Source: Brevibacillus choshinensis (GTDB taxonomy: Bacteria > Bacillota > Bacilli > Brevibacillales > Brevibacillaceae). From it: a DNA stretch of 64,000 bases. The position numbers and the translations under genes were made by a program. A model generated the notes under the pieces. The model saw only the letters and a program-made list of their open reading frames with translations, was not told the DNA's origin and did not search any database. Within the stretch, counting starts at the first letter, position 1, and the number at the start of each line of letters is the position of its first letter. Where the stretch lies: positions 209,890 to 273,889 of the forward strand of contig NZ_LJJB01000007.1 of assembly GCF_001420695.1 (NCBI RefSeq), given 5' to 3'. Positions 50,123 to 59,595 of this stretch are shown here, in pieces.

Positions 50123-50260
50123 AATTGGATAAACCCTCCTGCTCATTTCATTTCCCTTTCATTTTACTGGCTAAAGAGGTTTCCTTCCAGACATCTGCTT
50201 GACATATTCCTCTCATACGCTAGTAAAGGAGTGTGCGATCGAAAGAGGAGTGAAGCGGGA

Positions 50261-50944
50261 ATGAAGAACATCCTGATTGTGGAAGACGAATTGCCGATCT
50301 CCCGTGTTTTGAAGGCCTATCTGGAAAAGAGCCAGTTTCAGGTGGAGCAGGCGTTTACCGGTGACGAGGCTGTACGGAAATTTGATGCAGTCAACCCGGC
50401 GCTTGTCTTGTTGGATGTCATGCTTCCTGGCAAAAGCGGCTGGAGCATTTTGGAACATATACGCAAAAAAAGCTCGTGCCCGGTGATCATGCTGACGGCA
50501 CTCGGGCAGATCGACAATAAACTGATGGGATTGCATCAGGGAGCCGATGATTACATAACGAAACCGTTTATTGCGGATGAGGTCGTGGCGCGTGTCCAAG
50601 CTGTGCTGCGCCGATCTGCTCATATCATACAGGGCGATCAGCTCCGACATTTCGGCAGCCTGAAGGTAGACTTCAAGGCGTATACCGTCACCCTACACGG
50701 GATTGAGCTGGCGTTTACCCCGAAAGACCTGTCGTTATTTTTGTTTTTGGCGCAGTACAAAAATCAGACGTTCACGAGAGAGCAGCTCATCGAACAAGTG
50801 TGGGGCATGGATTACGAAGGGAGCGATCGTGCCGTAGACCTGTCGATCAAACGAATCCGAAGATCGCTGGAGAACTGGCCGACTGCAGAAGGGGAGATCC
50901 GAACCTATCGCGGATTAGGATACAAGCTGTGTGTGTATGAATAA
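50261..50944 (+). CDS. OmpR-family response regulator of the MacAB-like exporter operon
   Basis: A 227-aa regulator. The receiver carries acidic pocket ED, phosphorylation site D52 (LVLLDVMLPG), Thr (IMLTALG) and Lys (YITKPF). The C-terminal winged helix includes FTPKDLSLFLFLAQY and RAVDLSIKRIRRSLE. ATG 50261 follows AAAGAGGAGTGAAGCGGGA. It overlaps the kinase gene and heads a five-gene run ending with an ABC exporter. An 11-bp-spaced TGACGT repeat upstream of the exporter genes is its likely binding site. Confidence 0.9.
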   Translation: MKNILIVEDELPISRVLKAYLEKSQFQVEQAFTGDEAVRKFDAVNPALVLLDVMLPGKSGWSILEHIRKKSSCPVIMLTALGQIDNKLMGLHQGADDYITKPFIADEVVARVQAVLRRSAHIIQGDQLRHFGSLKVDFKAYTVTLHGIELAFTPKDLSLFLFLAQYKNQTFTREQLIEQVWGMDYEGSDRAVDLSIKRIRRSLENWPTAEGEIRTYRGLGYKLCVYE

Positions 50945-52346
50945 AAACAAGCAGACCACGCTTTTTCGCTATTGGACGACGCGCTACCTGATCATCCTGT
51001 GTGTCGGTTTAATGGTTGTAGGGATCGCTTCGAGCGTCTGGATCACTTACAACGAAACGCAAAAACGCCTCGATTTCATGAGACTGACGGCTGCAGAGAT
51101 TTCTGAGCGCATTCTCGATACAGAGGGGAAAATCAAGATCACCCCGTTTTTGTTCCGCATTCTGGACAACCGCCAAGAGACGTTGCGCCTGAATTACAAG
51201 CCATTTATGCTCATACTCGATGAACAGAATCGCCCGGTATTTAATGGCCCCGGTCCTTTTTCCAGCGAATTGTCAAAGCGAGCAGTCGAGCTGACAGAAG
51301 CGGGGGAAGAGGTGACAGAGGTCACGCTCTCACGCGGTGAAAAACTGCTGTTTGTGAAACGAAGTATTACGGCACAGGAGAAAAATGTGGGCTGGGTCCT
51401 GCTGTTTACTCCGAAAAAGGAAATGATGAGGAGCACAACGGAATTTCAGCTGCTGTTCATTATGCTGATCAGCCTGGGACTGCTCGGTTGGCTCGTCATC
51501 TACCTGCTGACGAAAAAGCTCTCCCAGCCGATCAAGGACGTCGCAGATGCGGCGAAACAGATCGTCACCGGTGACTACGACATCCATTTGGACAAAAACA
51601 GCCGCGAAAAGGAAATCTATGAATTGATCCACTCGTTCAAAGAGATGGCCGATCGTCTGCGGCAGTTGGAGCTGATGCGAACGGAGCTTTTGGCGGGTGT
51701 GACGCATGAGCTGAAAACGCCTGTTACCTCGATCAGCGGGCTTGTTCAGGCGGTCAAGGATGACATCGTCAGCGGTGTGGAGGCAAAGGAATTCTTGGAG
51801 ATCTGCTCCAAAGAAACAGCGCGCCTGCAAAAAATGGTGGAGGATCTGCTCGACTTCAACTCGTTTGCAGTGGGGGATATTCGCATCCGCAGAGAGAGTC
51901 AAAATGTGCATGAGCTCGTGCAGGAAATCACTCATCAATGGCGGATCGTTCAGGAGGAGGACACGCTTGAGCTGACTGTCGACAAATCGGAAAAGCCGAT
52001 CATTGTTTCTACTGACCCGTTGCGCATTCAACAAGTGCTCTACAATTTGCTGAACAATGCCGCACAAGCATCGTCTGCGGCTGGTGGACGAATCGATGTG
52101 AGTCTATCTGAGACGGAACAGGAGATTCGCATTGCTGTAAAGGACAACGGGATGGGGATTCCAGCCGCGGAACAGCCTTTTGTTTTTGATCGATTCTACC
52201 GCGGGGAAGAGAAGAAGCACACCGTACGTGGATTGGGATTAGGCCTGTCCTTTAGCCGGATGATTGCGCAGGCACTGGGAGGAAATCTGGTGCTGACACA
52301 CAGCTCGGAAGCAGGAACGACCTTTACGCTGATCCTACGCAAATGA
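50937..52346 (+). CDS. Sensor histidine kinase of the MacAB-like exporter operon
   Basis: A 469-aa membrane kinase. TM1 (about 13-35) and TM2 (about 165-187, LLFIMLISLGLLGWLVIYLL) bracket an outer sensor domain. A HAMP linker, the HisKA box (LLAGVTHELKTPVTSISGLV) and the ATPase boxes (NLLNNAAQ, DNGMGIP, GLGLGLS) follow. ATG 50937 overlaps the regulator stop. It ends at a terminator, after which the exporter genes have their own promoter. It may sense peptide antibiotics, as such pairs often do; this is inferred. Confidence 0.9.
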   Translation: MNKNKQTTLFRYWTTRYLIILCVGLMVVGIASSVWITYNETQKRLDFMRLTAAEISERILDTEGKIKITPFLFRILDNRQETLRLNYKPFMLILDEQNRPVFNGPGPFSSELSKRAVELTEAGEEVTEVTLSRGEKLLFVKRSITAQEKNVGWVLLFTPKKEMMRSTTEFQLLFIMLISLGLLGWLVIYLLTKKLSQPIKDVADAAKQIVTGDYDIHLDKNSREKEIYELIHSFKEMADRLRQLELMRTELLAGVTHELKTPVTSISGLVQAVKDDIVSGVEAKEFLEICSKETARLQKMVEDLLDFNSFAVGDIRIRRESQNVHELVQEITHQWRIVQEEDTLELTVDKSEKPIIVSTDPLRIQQVLYNLLNNAAQASSAAGGRIDVSLSETEQEIRIAVKDNGMGIPAAEQPFVFDRFYRGEEKKHTVRGLGLGLSFSRMIAQALGGNLVLTHSSEAGTTFTLILRK

Positions 52347-52360
52347 ATAGATGGATAGCA

Positions 52361-52394
52361 AACGACGTTGCCGGTGGGCAAGGTCGTTTTTTTT
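52361..52394 (+). terminator. Terminator after the kinase gene
   Basis: Stem AACGACGTTGCC / GGGCAAGGTCGTT with a short loop and T8 tail. Confidence 0.82.
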
Positions 52395-52413
52395 GCGACA
52401 AGCCATCCAAATC

Positions 52414-52446
52414 TGACGTGATCCTGACGTATTCATTCCGTATATT
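52414..52446 (+). promoter_or_regulatory. Exporter-operon promoter with 11-bp-spaced TGACGT direct repeat
   Basis: TGACGT occurs at 52414-52419 and again at 52425-52430, an 11-bp period (one helical turn) typical of dimeric OmpR/PhoB regulators. A -10 box TATATT is at 52441-52446. The repeat covers where a -35 box should be, and no good -35 is seen, suggesting activation by the upstream response regulator. Confidence 0.6.
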
Positions 52447-52501
52447 GATCCCAGCAAAAGGTTCTAGCTGCAAACAAGAAAGCTACGGGGGGAGTCTCCA
52501 A

Positions 52502-54040
52502 GTGACGGAAGCGGATAAGAAACGTACGTTTTTTTCCAAAGGAAGATCGAGCAATAAACGATGGATGGTACTCGGATTGGCGGTCGTGCTGATCGGAGGT
52601 GGGGTATACGGCTATCAAACTTTCATGACCCCGAAAAGAGCCCAGGCGGCTTTTCAGGTAGACACCGTAAAATCGGGTGACGTGTCAGAGACGGTACTGG
52701 CATCGAGTACCGTGCAGGCATCCAAACGAACGTCTCTGTCTTTTGCCGATGCGGAGGATGCCAAGGACGCGATTTCTTCCATCAAGGTCGGGGTAGGCGA
52801 TCAAGTAAAAGCAGGACAAGTGCTGGCCACGATGGATGACTCTGTCGCCCAAATCCAGGTGACCAATTCCCAAGCGAATCTTTTGTCCGCCCAAGCCAAG
52901 CTGGATGAAGCACAGAAACGCAAGACTACGGCGGAAATGAAAACCTTGCAAGCAAACGTCAACCAGACCAAGACCGATCTGGAGCTGGCAAAGCAGTCTA
53001 TCGACTCGCAAAAAGCGATCAACGATGAGGCGAAAGCGAAAGCCAGTCTGGCCAATGCGCAGAAAACATACGCGTCGCAAAAAGCTTTGTACGAGGCGGG
53101 TGCTATCTCCAAGACAGAGTATGATACAGCACAAACGGATCTGGATCAGGCACAGCGTGACTACAACACAGCAGTTCTGACAGCTGGCCAAACCAAGGGC
53201 CAATCGACCAGCAAGGTAGAGCAGGCGCAGGCGGCCTACGATACAGCAGTTGAAGCGCTAAACGAAGCCCATGAAGGTCCGGATGCCTCGACTGTCCTAT
53301 CTGCTAAAGCCGCGGTCGAGCAGGCAAAAGCGCAGCTACAGCAAGCGCAAAAGGCTTTACATGCAGTTACTTTGAAAGCTCCGATGGATGGCGTGATCGT
53401 ACAACTAAATGGGAACGCCGGGGAAATACCAGGTAGCGACTTCATTATTATGGACAACTCGAATTCCGGAGCGCTGGAAGTATTGGCGCAAATCAGTCAG
53501 AGCGATATCGGTAAAGTAAAAGAAGGTCTGAACGTTTCCTTTACGACGAGCTCCTATACAGACAAGATATTCACGGGAACCGTCAAGCTGGTGTATCCAG
53601 AGGCAAAAACGGACTCAGGTGTGACGAGCTATGATGTTTTGCTCTCGGTTTCCAACAAGGAAGGTCTGCTGAAGATCGGCATGACGATGAATGTGACGAT
53701 CGAGATCGGGACCCATCAAAATGTGCTGGTCGTTCCCGCTCAAGCCTTGCAGACCCAAAATGGTAAAGACGGTGTGTACTTGTACGCAGGCAGCACCGAT
53801 AACAACTCAGGCAGACCGTATCGTTTTCAGCCTGTAAAGATCGGTTACTTTGCATCAGACAAAGTCGAAATCACGGAAGGATTGAAAGAAGGTGACAAAG
53901 TCGTTCTCCTAGCAAACACCGCAACTACCTCATCTTCGAGCCAGAACTCTAATCGCATGGGTGGCATGCCTGGTTTGGGCGGCATGGGCGGTATGGGAGG
54001 AGGCTTCTCTGGTGGGGGAGGCGGAATGAGAGGTCGATGA
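52502..54040 (+). CDS. MacA/YknX-like membrane-fusion (HlyD-type) protein
   Basis: A 512-aa adaptor. One membrane helix near residues 22-40 ([18 protein letters not shown]) anchors an extracellular lipoyl/barrel-sandwich and long coiled-coil domain (about 110-280; repeated KAxLDxAQ heptads), then beta-barrel and membrane-proximal domains. The last about 30 residues are Gly/Met-rich ([20 protein letters not shown]). The start is GTG 52502 after GGGGGAG; the frame is open further upstream across the promoter, which makes earlier starts unlikely. It works with the following ABC genes. Confidence 0.85.
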   Translation: MTEADKKRTFFSKGRSSNKRWMVLGLAVVLIGGGVYGYQTFMTPKRAQAAFQVDTVKSGDVSETVLASSTVQASKRTSLSFADAEDAKDAISSIKVGVGDQVKAGQVLATMDDSVAQIQVTNSQANLLSAQAKLDEAQKRKTTAEMKTLQANVNQTKTDLELAKQSIDSQKAINDEAKAKASLANAQKTYASQKALYEAGAISKTEYDTAQTDLDQAQRDYNTAVLTAGQTKGQSTSKVEQAQAAYDTAVEALNEAHEGPDASTVLSAKAAVEQAKAQLQQAQKALHAVTLKAPMDGVIVQLNGNAGEIPGSDFIIMDNSNSGALEVLAQISQSDIGKVKEGLNVSFTTSSYTDKIFTGTVKLVYPEAKTDSGVTSYDVLLSVSNKEGLLKIGMTMNVTIEIGTHQNVLVVPAQALQTQNGKDGVYLYAGSTDNNSGRPYRFQPVKIGYFASDKVEITEGLKEGDKVVLLANTATTSSSSQNSNRMGGMPGLGGMGGMGGGFSGGGGGMRGR

Positions 54041-54044
54041 GCAG

Positions 54045-54767
54045 ATGAAACCAGTCATTCAGATTGAAGACGTAAAAAAGCTGTATCAAATCGGAGATCA
54101 GGAAATTCAGGCGTTGCGCGGCGTCAGCCTGACGATTGAAGAAGGAGATTTCGTCGCGATCATGGGACCATCCGGTTCAGGAAAGTCGTCGATGATGAAC
54201 GTGATCGGTTGCCTGGATAAACCGACATCGGGAGAATTTTATTTGGATGGTTACCCCGTGTCGCAGGCTCATGATGATGAGCTCGCGGAAATCCGCAACC
54301 GCAAGATTGGTTTTGTCTTTCAAAATTTTAATCTGCTCCCACGCACGACAGCTGTAGAAAATGTGGAGCTGCCGCTCTTGTACGGAGGCACACCTGCAAG
54401 AGAACGGCGGGAGCGGGCCATCCAAGCGTTGATCGATGTGGGCCTGAAAGATCGTCTGGTCAACAAACCGAACGAGTTGTCGGGTGGACAGCAGCAGCGC
54501 GTTTCCATTGCGAGAGCACTGGTCAATGATCCTGTCATTTTGCTGGCGGATGAGCCGACGGGTGCCTTGGACACCAAGACGAGTGAAGAAATCATGGGCA
54601 TCTTTCAGCAGCTAAACGATGCGGGAAAAACCGTCATTCTCGTAACACATGAACCGGATATCGCGGAATATGCCAAACGGATTGTGCGTTTTCGCGATGG
54701 ACAGATCGTATCGAATGAAGTGGTATCCGAGCGGAGAAGAGCGTCTTCAGAGGAAGTGAAGCGATGA
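54045..54767 (+). CDS. MacB/YknY-like ABC transporter ATP-binding protein
   Basis: A 240-aa ATPase of the LolD/MacB branch. Walker A is GPSGSGKSS, the signature [15 protein letters not shown], Walker [12 protein letters not shown] and the switch His in [11 protein letters not shown]. The Q-loop reads [16 protein letters not shown], typical of the group. It lies 4 bp after the adaptor gene and overlaps the permease gene by 4 bp (ATGA). It powers a mechanotransmission exporter of peptides or other toxic molecules. Confidence 0.92.
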   Translation: MKPVIQIEDVKKLYQIGDQEIQALRGVSLTIEEGDFVAIMGPSGSGKSSMMNVIGCLDKPTSGEFYLDGYPVSQAHDDELAEIRNRKIGFVFQNFNLLPRTTAVENVELPLLYGGTPARERRERAIQALIDVGLKDRLVNKPNELSGGQQQRVSIARALVNDPVILLADEPTGALDTKTSEEIMGIFQQLNDAGKTVILVTHEPDIAEYAKRIVRFRDGQIVSNEVVSERRRASSEEVKR

Positions 54768-55981
54768 GTTTAGTAGAGTGCATACGTATTTCATTTCGGA
54801 GCATCCGAGCCAATGGTTTACGGTCGATCCTCACCATGCTGGGCATCATCATCGGCGTAGCGGCAGTCATCGCCATGGTCGCAATCGGAGAAGGGACTTC
54901 CAGCAGTGTGGCTACTCAGATCAATGGATTGGGGAGTAACCTCCTGATTGTCTCGCCAGGTCAAGCAACACAAGGGAGGGTTAGTCTGGGAGCAGGCTCT
55001 CTCAATACGTTGACTCTGGCCGATGCGGAGGCGATCGAGCAAAAGGAGTCTGTGTCCGGCGTAGCCCCTAGCGTAAATGGAAGGGGGCAGATCGTATGGG
55101 GGAGCAATAACTACTCCAGTTCTCTTGAAGGGACCACAGCCGCGTTTCCCCAAGTACGCAATGCCCAGGTAGAGAGAGGACGCTTTTTCTCCAATTTTGA
55201 AGTCAAGCAGCAATTCAATGTGGCGGTCATTGGTACGGAGGTAGCGAACAATCTGTTCTCCAACAACAACACCAACCCGATTGGGCAAACCGTGCAGATT
55301 AACAAGATTCCCTTTACGATTATCGGTGTACTGAAAAGTCAGGGAAGCTCCGGTATGACCAACAATGACGACCGCATCATCATCCCGATTACGACGGCGA
55401 TGAATCGTTTGACTGGTGGAAAGAATGTCGGCACGATCTACGTTTCAGCCGTGTCCTCGGATCAGATGGAGCAAGCGCAACAGGATATCCAAAGCACGTT
55501 GCGCAGCAAGCACAATCTAAGACCGCAGGCGGCAGATGATTTTCGCATCACTTCACAGACGGATATTCTCAGCACCGCCCAGGAAGTATCCAGCTCGATG
55601 ACAGCCTTGTTGTCAGGAATCGCAGCAATTTCCTTGATAGTAGGGGGTATCGGGGTCATGAATATTATGCTGGTGTCTGTAACCGAGCGTACGCGAGAGA
55701 TCGGTATTCGCAAAGCGATCGGCGCCAAACGTGGCGATATTCTTCGACAGTTTTTGATTGAAGCAGTCACACTCAGCTTGATCGGCGGGATCATAGGGAT
55801 TGTCTTGGGGGTCGGCGCAGCGCTTGCAATCAGCAAATTTGGAGGCATGACTACAGCGATCAGTATTTCGCCGATCCTGTACGCGTTTTTGACCTCTTCT
55901 CTGGTCGGAGTCGTTTTCGGTGTCTATCCGGCGAGAAAAGCAGCACAGCTGAGGCCGATTGATGCCCTGCGTTACGAATAA
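54764..55981 (+). CDS. MacB/YknZ-like ABC transporter permease (FtsX fold)
   Basis: A 405-aa permease. TM1 ([20 protein letters not shown], about 24-43) is followed by a large extracellular MacB_PCD domain (about 50-270) and a C-terminal FtsX block of three helices ([56 protein letters not shown]). [20 protein letters not shown] is the family coupling loop. It completes the operon adaptor-ATPase-permease (compare YknXYZ or YvrPON in B. subtilis, which also pairs with a two-component system). Confidence 0.92.
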   Translation: MSLVECIRISFRSIRANGLRSILTMLGIIIGVAAVIAMVAIGEGTSSSVATQINGLGSNLLIVSPGQATQGRVSLGAGSLNTLTLADAEAIEQKESVSGVAPSVNGRGQIVWGSNNYSSSLEGTTAAFPQVRNAQVERGRFFSNFEVKQQFNVAVIGTEVANNLFSNNNTNPIGQTVQINKIPFTIIGVLKSQGSSGMTNNDDRIIIPITTAMNRLTGGKNVGTIYVSAVSSDQMEQAQQDIQSTLRSKHNLRPQAADDFRITSQTDILSTAQEVSSSMTALLSGIAAISLIVGGIGVMNIMLVSVTERTREIGIRKAIGAKRGDILRQFLIEAVTLSLIGGIIGIVLGVGAALAISKFGGMTTAISISPILYAFLTSSLVGVVFGVYPARKAAQLRPIDALRYE

Positions 55982-56039
55982 AGAGCGGGTGTTTACATTT
56001 TCCAATTCGGGCATACTAGCCGCGTGAGGTGTTTGTCTG

Positions 56040-56255
56040 ATGGAAAAAAACGTCCAATTTTCCGTAACGTGGCGAGAAGCATCCCGAGTCATGAAGAAGA
56101 TCAAAACGAGCAACCTGCGGTATATGGTTAGGCAAATGGAAGGCAAATCTAGCATTGCTTTTGTTTTTCCCAAAGTGAGTGTCAGTCAATACGTCTATCT
56201 GTATATTCTCTTTGGACCGAGGGCAGCAGATGTGGCAGGCGGCGACAACAAATAG
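56040..56255 (+). CDS. Small hypothetical basic protein
   Basis: A possible 71-aa protein, MEKNVQFSVTWREASRVMKK... with a basic N-terminal half and a hydrophobic stretch (VSVSQYVYLYILFG). GTGAGGTG lies about 9 nt before the ATG and a clear terminator follows, both of which favour a real gene. No family recognised. Confidence 0.5.
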   Translation: MEKNVQFSVTWREASRVMKKIKTSNLRYMVRQMEGKSSIAFVFPKVSVSQYVYLYILFGPRAADVAGGDNK

Positions 56256-56266
56256 AAGAAGAATAG

Positions 56267-56301
56267 GCCCTGGATCGCCGCCTCGAACCAGGGCTTTTTT
56301 T
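56267..56301 (+). terminator. Terminator after the small basic protein gene
   Basis: Stem GCCCTGG / CCAGGGC with a 14-nt loop and T7 tail. Confidence 0.85.
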
Positions 56302-56384
56302 GCTCTAGGATATAGGTATTTTCAATATTTCGATATAAAACAAAACCTGACACTTTTCGATAACAAAGATTCATAGTACAATGC

Positions 56385-56456
56385 CAGTATGAACGAACTT
56401 GGGGAAGTTCGGGATGGCGGCACCCAAACTGTGCAGGAGGGCCGCCTCTTTTTTTT
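56385..56456 (+). ncRNA. Candidate small RNA or attenuator ending in a terminator
   Basis: Downstream of a -10-like TACAAT (about 56377-56382) lie two hairpins in about 70 nt: GAACTT-GGGG-AAGTTC, then GGCGGC (56416-56421) / GCCGCC (56441-56446) followed by T8. Only a very short frame overlaps it. This has the layout of a small independent transcript. The -35 box is weak, so this is tentative. Confidence 0.35.
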
Positions 56457-56479
56457 AATCGTTTTTCAAATAGGTGAAA

Positions 56480-56497
56480 TTAGGTACATGTACCTAA
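56480..56497. repeat. Perfect 18-bp palindrome TTAGGTACATGTACCTAA
   Basis: A perfect self-complementary 18-mer. It is bracketed by TAGGTGAA (56471-56478) and TTCACCTA (56543-56550), an outer 8-bp inverted repeat. It could be a dimeric-protein operator or the core of a structured RNA that ends at the next terminator. Confidence 0.6.
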
Positions 56498-56569
56498 AAA
56501 TACAGCTAGATAAAGCGGGCATTTAGATATAAGATGAAATTGTTCACCTAAATATTCCGTACTACTCTT

Positions 56570-56597
56570 CCCAGGTTTGATAGCCTGGGCTTTTTTT
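56570..56597 (+). terminator. Third terminator of the 56.26-56.67 kb intergenic region
   Basis: Stem CCCAGG / CCTGGG with an 8-nt loop and T7 tail, with no coding gene between it and the previous terminator. Confidence 0.8.
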
Positions 56598-56671
56598 GTG
56601 TATAAGCAAGGTGCCGTTTGGATTCCTATGAGGCAACCAAAAAGGCCCACCTGGATACGGGCAGTAACCGT

Positions 56672-57019
56672 TTATCCGTTGATGGACCTGTTGTCAGTTG
56701 TTAGTGGTGGAAAACTCCCTTTTACCAGAGCGTCTAGTAGCTGTTCTTGTGTCATGGAGATCGTTATGCCGGGGTCGGGTAGATCGGCCAGAAACTGATT
56801 TTCCTGATAGAGATACCAGAGAGTTCCGGTCGGGCGCATGGGATAGACGAGTATGTTTTCTTGCGCTTGCTTTCCATGTCTGACGATATCTCGCAGGGAG
56901 GTAAATAGCTCTCCCCATACGGGCAAATAAGGTTTTGTCTTCTGCTGGTGCAGGGAACGGAGGAGCTGAGCTTTTGCCAGGGTAAGTAGTTCGTTAGTCG
57001 AGGGTTCAACAGAGAGCAT
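56672..57019 (-). CDS. Hypothetical protein (SseB-like features)
   Basis: A 115-aa protein, start ATG 57019 with AAAGGAG 8 nt upstream on the minus strand. It reads MLSVEPSTNELLTLAKAQLL..., then HGKQAQENILVYPMRPTGTLWYLY and QFLADLPDPGITISMTQEQL. The pattern of a helix followed by strands resembles SseB-like domains only loosely. No membrane segment or signal peptide. Function unknown. Confidence 0.55.
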   Translation of the reverse strand: MLSVEPSTNELLTLAKAQLLRSLHQQKTKPYLPVWGELFTSLRDIVRHGKQAQENILVYPMRPTGTLWYLYQENQFLADLPDPGITISMTQEQLLDALVKGSFPPLTTDNRSING

Positions 57020-57203
57020 GACCCTATCTCCTTTGCTGGTACGTGACCAATTTTCATTGGCTTCGACTACCGTCAAGGCGGTTTACCGTCAGCGGCGGGT
57101 CATGAGGATTGCAAAATGTGGCGGATTTTGTCGAAGTCAACGTTAAGTGTAAAATAGTTGCTAGCTGGTTGCAATAGGCGAGAAGTAGTACGAATGCTTA
57201 CAT

Positions 57204-57232
57204 TTGACGGCTGTTATTGAAATGGTTAGCAT
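57204..57232 (+). promoter_or_regulatory. Putative promoter of the nucleoside hydrolase pair
   Basis: TTGACG (57204-57209), 17-bp spacer, TAGCAT (57227-57232), about 25 bp before the first possible start of the downstream gene. Confidence 0.5.
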
Positions 57233-57257
57233 AGATGCAGTGAGAAAATGAGAAGCA

Positions 57258-58133
57258 TTGCAAGAGGTGAGGACGCTGGCAGAAAAACAGAAGCTGTTTA
57301 TTGATTTTTGCGGGGGCATCGACCATGCCGTCGCTTTGTGGTACGCCTTACAAGCGCCTGATGTGGAGGTTGTCGGAGTCGGTTGTAGCGACACGGAAAT
57401 GGAGCGAGGTAGTAGTCTCGCGAAAAAGCTGATAGGGTTGGCTCTTCCGGATAGCGAGATTCCAGTGGCAGCTGGAGGCAGTCAGCCTTTATTTAGTCGT
57501 CCCGAGGAGAGTAAAGCTGCCGCACGCTTGCTCGTCGAAAAAGCGAATGAATATAAGGGAGAGCTCACGGTGGTCACACTGGGGCGTTTGACCAATCTGG
57601 CAACAGCGGTGGCGATTGACCCGCGAATAGCAGAAAAGCTGGAGCGAGTCGTCGTACAGGGAGGTGCCATCCGTGTGCCAGGAAATGCGACGGCCGTGGC
57701 AGAGTCGAATTTCCACGCCGATCCGGAGGCAGCTGCCTTTGTATGGGCAGCAGGATTACCTTTGCAGCTGGTTCCATTCGACGCCACAGACGATCTGCGT
57801 CTGACGCTGGAGGATAGCCAGGCAATCTTGAGCAAAGCTGTCGCGCTCGGAATCGCGCAAGCATCTATGGAAAAAGAGCAACCGTCTTTAGAGGATGGCA
57901 CTCGCTTGGATGCATGGAGTACAATGATCGCTGTGTTGCACCCTGAGCACATACATAAGCAGCAAATGAAGCTAACGATTGAATGCCACAGTCCCTTGGC
58001 GCGCGGAGCGGTTTTAGCTGATTTACGGGCAAAGCCCAGCGTAGGAATCGATACAGAAGTCGTCATAGGCATTGACGTGAAGCCGTTTCGTCAGTGGTTG
58101 CAGGGGATATCAGTCAAGGAGGGGAGCTTGTGA
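57258..58133 (+). CDS. Nucleoside-hydrolase-like protein with degenerate metal site
   Basis: A roughly 285-291-aa inosine-uridine nucleoside hydrolase-fold protein. The general fold motifs are there (VVTLGRLTNLATA, VVQGGAIRVPGN, ADPEAAAFVW). The N-terminal Ca-binding motif, normally DxDxGxDDA, reads IDFCGGIDHAV: the second Asp is Cys18 and the last is His23. Catalysis as a hydrolase is thus doubtful. The start is unclear: TTG 57258 has no ribosome site, while CTG 57276 follows AGAGGTGAGG. It overlaps the next gene (TGATG), so the pair is co-translated. Confidence 0.7.
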   Translation: MQEVRTLAEKQKLFIDFCGGIDHAVALWYALQAPDVEVVGVGCSDTEMERGSSLAKKLIGLALPDSEIPVAAGGSQPLFSRPEESKAAARLLVEKANEYKGELTVVTLGRLTNLATAVAIDPRIAEKLERVVVQGGAIRVPGNATAVAESNFHADPEAAAFVWAAGLPLQLVPFDATDDLRLTLEDSQAILSKAVALGIAQASMEKEQPSLEDGTRLDAWSTMIAVLHPEHIHKQQMKLTIECHSPLARGAVLADLRAKPSVGIDTEVVIGIDVKPFRQWLQGISVKEGSL

Positions 58134-59062
58134 TGAAGAAAAAAGTCATCATCGACGTGGACACCGGAATCGATGACGCGATGGCGCTCTCCTACGCCGT
58201 TCATTCTCCTGATTTGGAGGTTTGCGGAGTTACGACCACGTTTGGAAATATCAGTGTCGAAGAAGCGACACGCAACACACTGCAAGTACTGGAGCTGGTT
58301 GGTGCTACAGATATCCCGGTCTATCAGGGAGCTTTCAAGCCACTCGTTCGCGAGCTAAAAGAAAAGGCCAAGCTGTTTCATGGAGAGAACGGTTTGGGTA
58401 ATATCATGCTGCCTTTGCCTACGTCCGCTCCCCAAGCGATAAGTGCAGCACAATATCTCGTGTCGGCGATCAAGGCACAGCCGAATGAAATTACCTTGGT
58501 CACGGTAGGAAGTATGACCAATCTGGCGTTGGCGATCATGGCTGCGCCGGAGATCGTCTCTCTCGTCAAGCGGGTCGTTGTCATGGGGGGAGCCGTAGCT
58601 GTTCCGGGCAATCGGACGCCTGTGGCTGAAGCGAATATTTGTGCGGATCCTGAAGCGGCAGCGTACGTCTTTCAATCAGGAATTTCACTGACTCTGGTTG
58701 GTCTGGATGTGACCATGCAGACACTCCTCACGCGAGAGCATCTGCAGCAATGGCGAGAACGCGATACAAAAGTAAGCCGCTTTTTCGCAGATATTTGTGA
58801 CGTCTACATGGATGCGTACGCCAAGGTCGGCAACGTTCGTGGATGTGGGCTACATGATCCGCTCGCAGTCGGTGTCGTCATCGACCCTACTTTTGTTACA
58901 GCTGTTCCGATGCACGTTCAGGTAGATACGTCAGGTAGTGCGAGTGATGCGCGTACGATTGGCGACAGACGGAAGCACCCGGAGTTCCCGCCCAATGTGG
59001 ATGTGTGCGTCGAAGTCGATCATGACCGCTTCGTTCAGCATTTTTTGGAATTTGTCATGTAG
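58133..59062 (+). CDS. Inosine-uridine preferring nucleoside hydrolase
   Basis: A 309-aa nucleoside hydrolase that cleaves ribonucleosides to base and ribose. The calcium-site motif is intact (IIDVDTGIDDAMAL with D8, D10, D14, D15), as are VTVGSMTNLALA, VMGGAVAVPGN, the substrate-site NICADPEAAAYVF and the late GCGLHDPLAVGVVI with the last metal Asp. Its ATG overlaps the stop of the degenerate paralogue. Cytoplasmic, purine/pyrimidine salvage. No nucleoside transporter is adjacent. Confidence 0.9.
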   Translation: MKKKVIIDVDTGIDDAMALSYAVHSPDLEVCGVTTTFGNISVEEATRNTLQVLELVGATDIPVYQGAFKPLVRELKEKAKLFHGENGLGNIMLPLPTSAPQAISAAQYLVSAIKAQPNEITLVTVGSMTNLALAIMAAPEIVSLVKRVVVMGGAVAVPGNRTPVAEANICADPEAAAYVFQSGISLTLVGLDVTMQTLLTREHLQQWRERDTKVSRFFADICDVYMDAYAKVGNVRGCGLHDPLAVGVVIDPTFVTAVPMHVQVDTSGSASDARTIGDRRKHPEFPPNVDVCVEVDHDRFVQHFLEFVM

Positions 59063-59125
59063 CTTGTGAAAAGGAAGACCGCCTGTCCATCAGGCGAGTA
59101 CATGGGATAAGAGGAGACGATAGCC

Positions 59126-59593
59126 TTGTTGAAAGAATTTAAAGAGTTTGCCTTAAAAGGCAACGTGCTTGATCTGGCAGTCGGTGTCGTAATCGGTGGT
59201 GCTTTTGGAAAGATTGTTACTTCATTGGTAAATGACTTAATTACCCCGCTCATCGGGTTGTTGCTTGGCAAGGTTGATTTTTCCAATCTGTTCATCAATT
59301 TGAGTGGCGTTCATTACGAGACGCTGAAAGCAGCCAAGGAAAAAGGGGCGGCGACTCTAAACTACGGCTTGTTCCTCAACAGCGTCATCGACTTTTTGAT
59401 CATCGCATTCTCGATCTTTATCGTGATCAAGCAGCTGAACCGATTCAAACGCAAGCAGGAAGAGGTCAAGACGCCAGTAACGACCAAGGAATGCCCGCAC
59501 TGCATTACCTCGATCCCGTTGAAGGCGACGCGCTGCCCGAATTGTACCTCTGTGCTGGAAGGTCATGGTTCACAATCTCTGGCAACCGAATAA
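59126..59593 (+). CDS. mscL: Large-conductance mechanosensitive channel MscL with C-terminal zinc ribbon
   Basis: A 155-aa channel. The N-terminal helix and TM1 ([39 protein letters not shown]) and TM2 ([20 protein letters not shown]) are normal MscL. The usual short cytoplasmic helix is followed by an added zinc ribbon, CPHC (C123, C126) and CPNC (C137, C140) spaced by ten residues. The start is TTG 59126 after AGAGGAGACGATAGCC. It releases osmolytes on hypo-osmotic shock; the ribbon might make gating zinc- or redox-sensitive, which is inference. Confidence 0.88.
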   Translation: MLKEFKEFALKGNVLDLAVGVVIGGAFGKIVTSLVNDLITPLIGLLLGKVDFSNLFINLSGVHYETLKAAKEKGAATLNYGLFLNSVIDFLIIAFSIFIVIKQLNRFKRKQEEVKTPVTTKECPHCITSIPLKATRCPNCTSVLEGHGSQSLATE

Positions 59594-59595
59594 CT

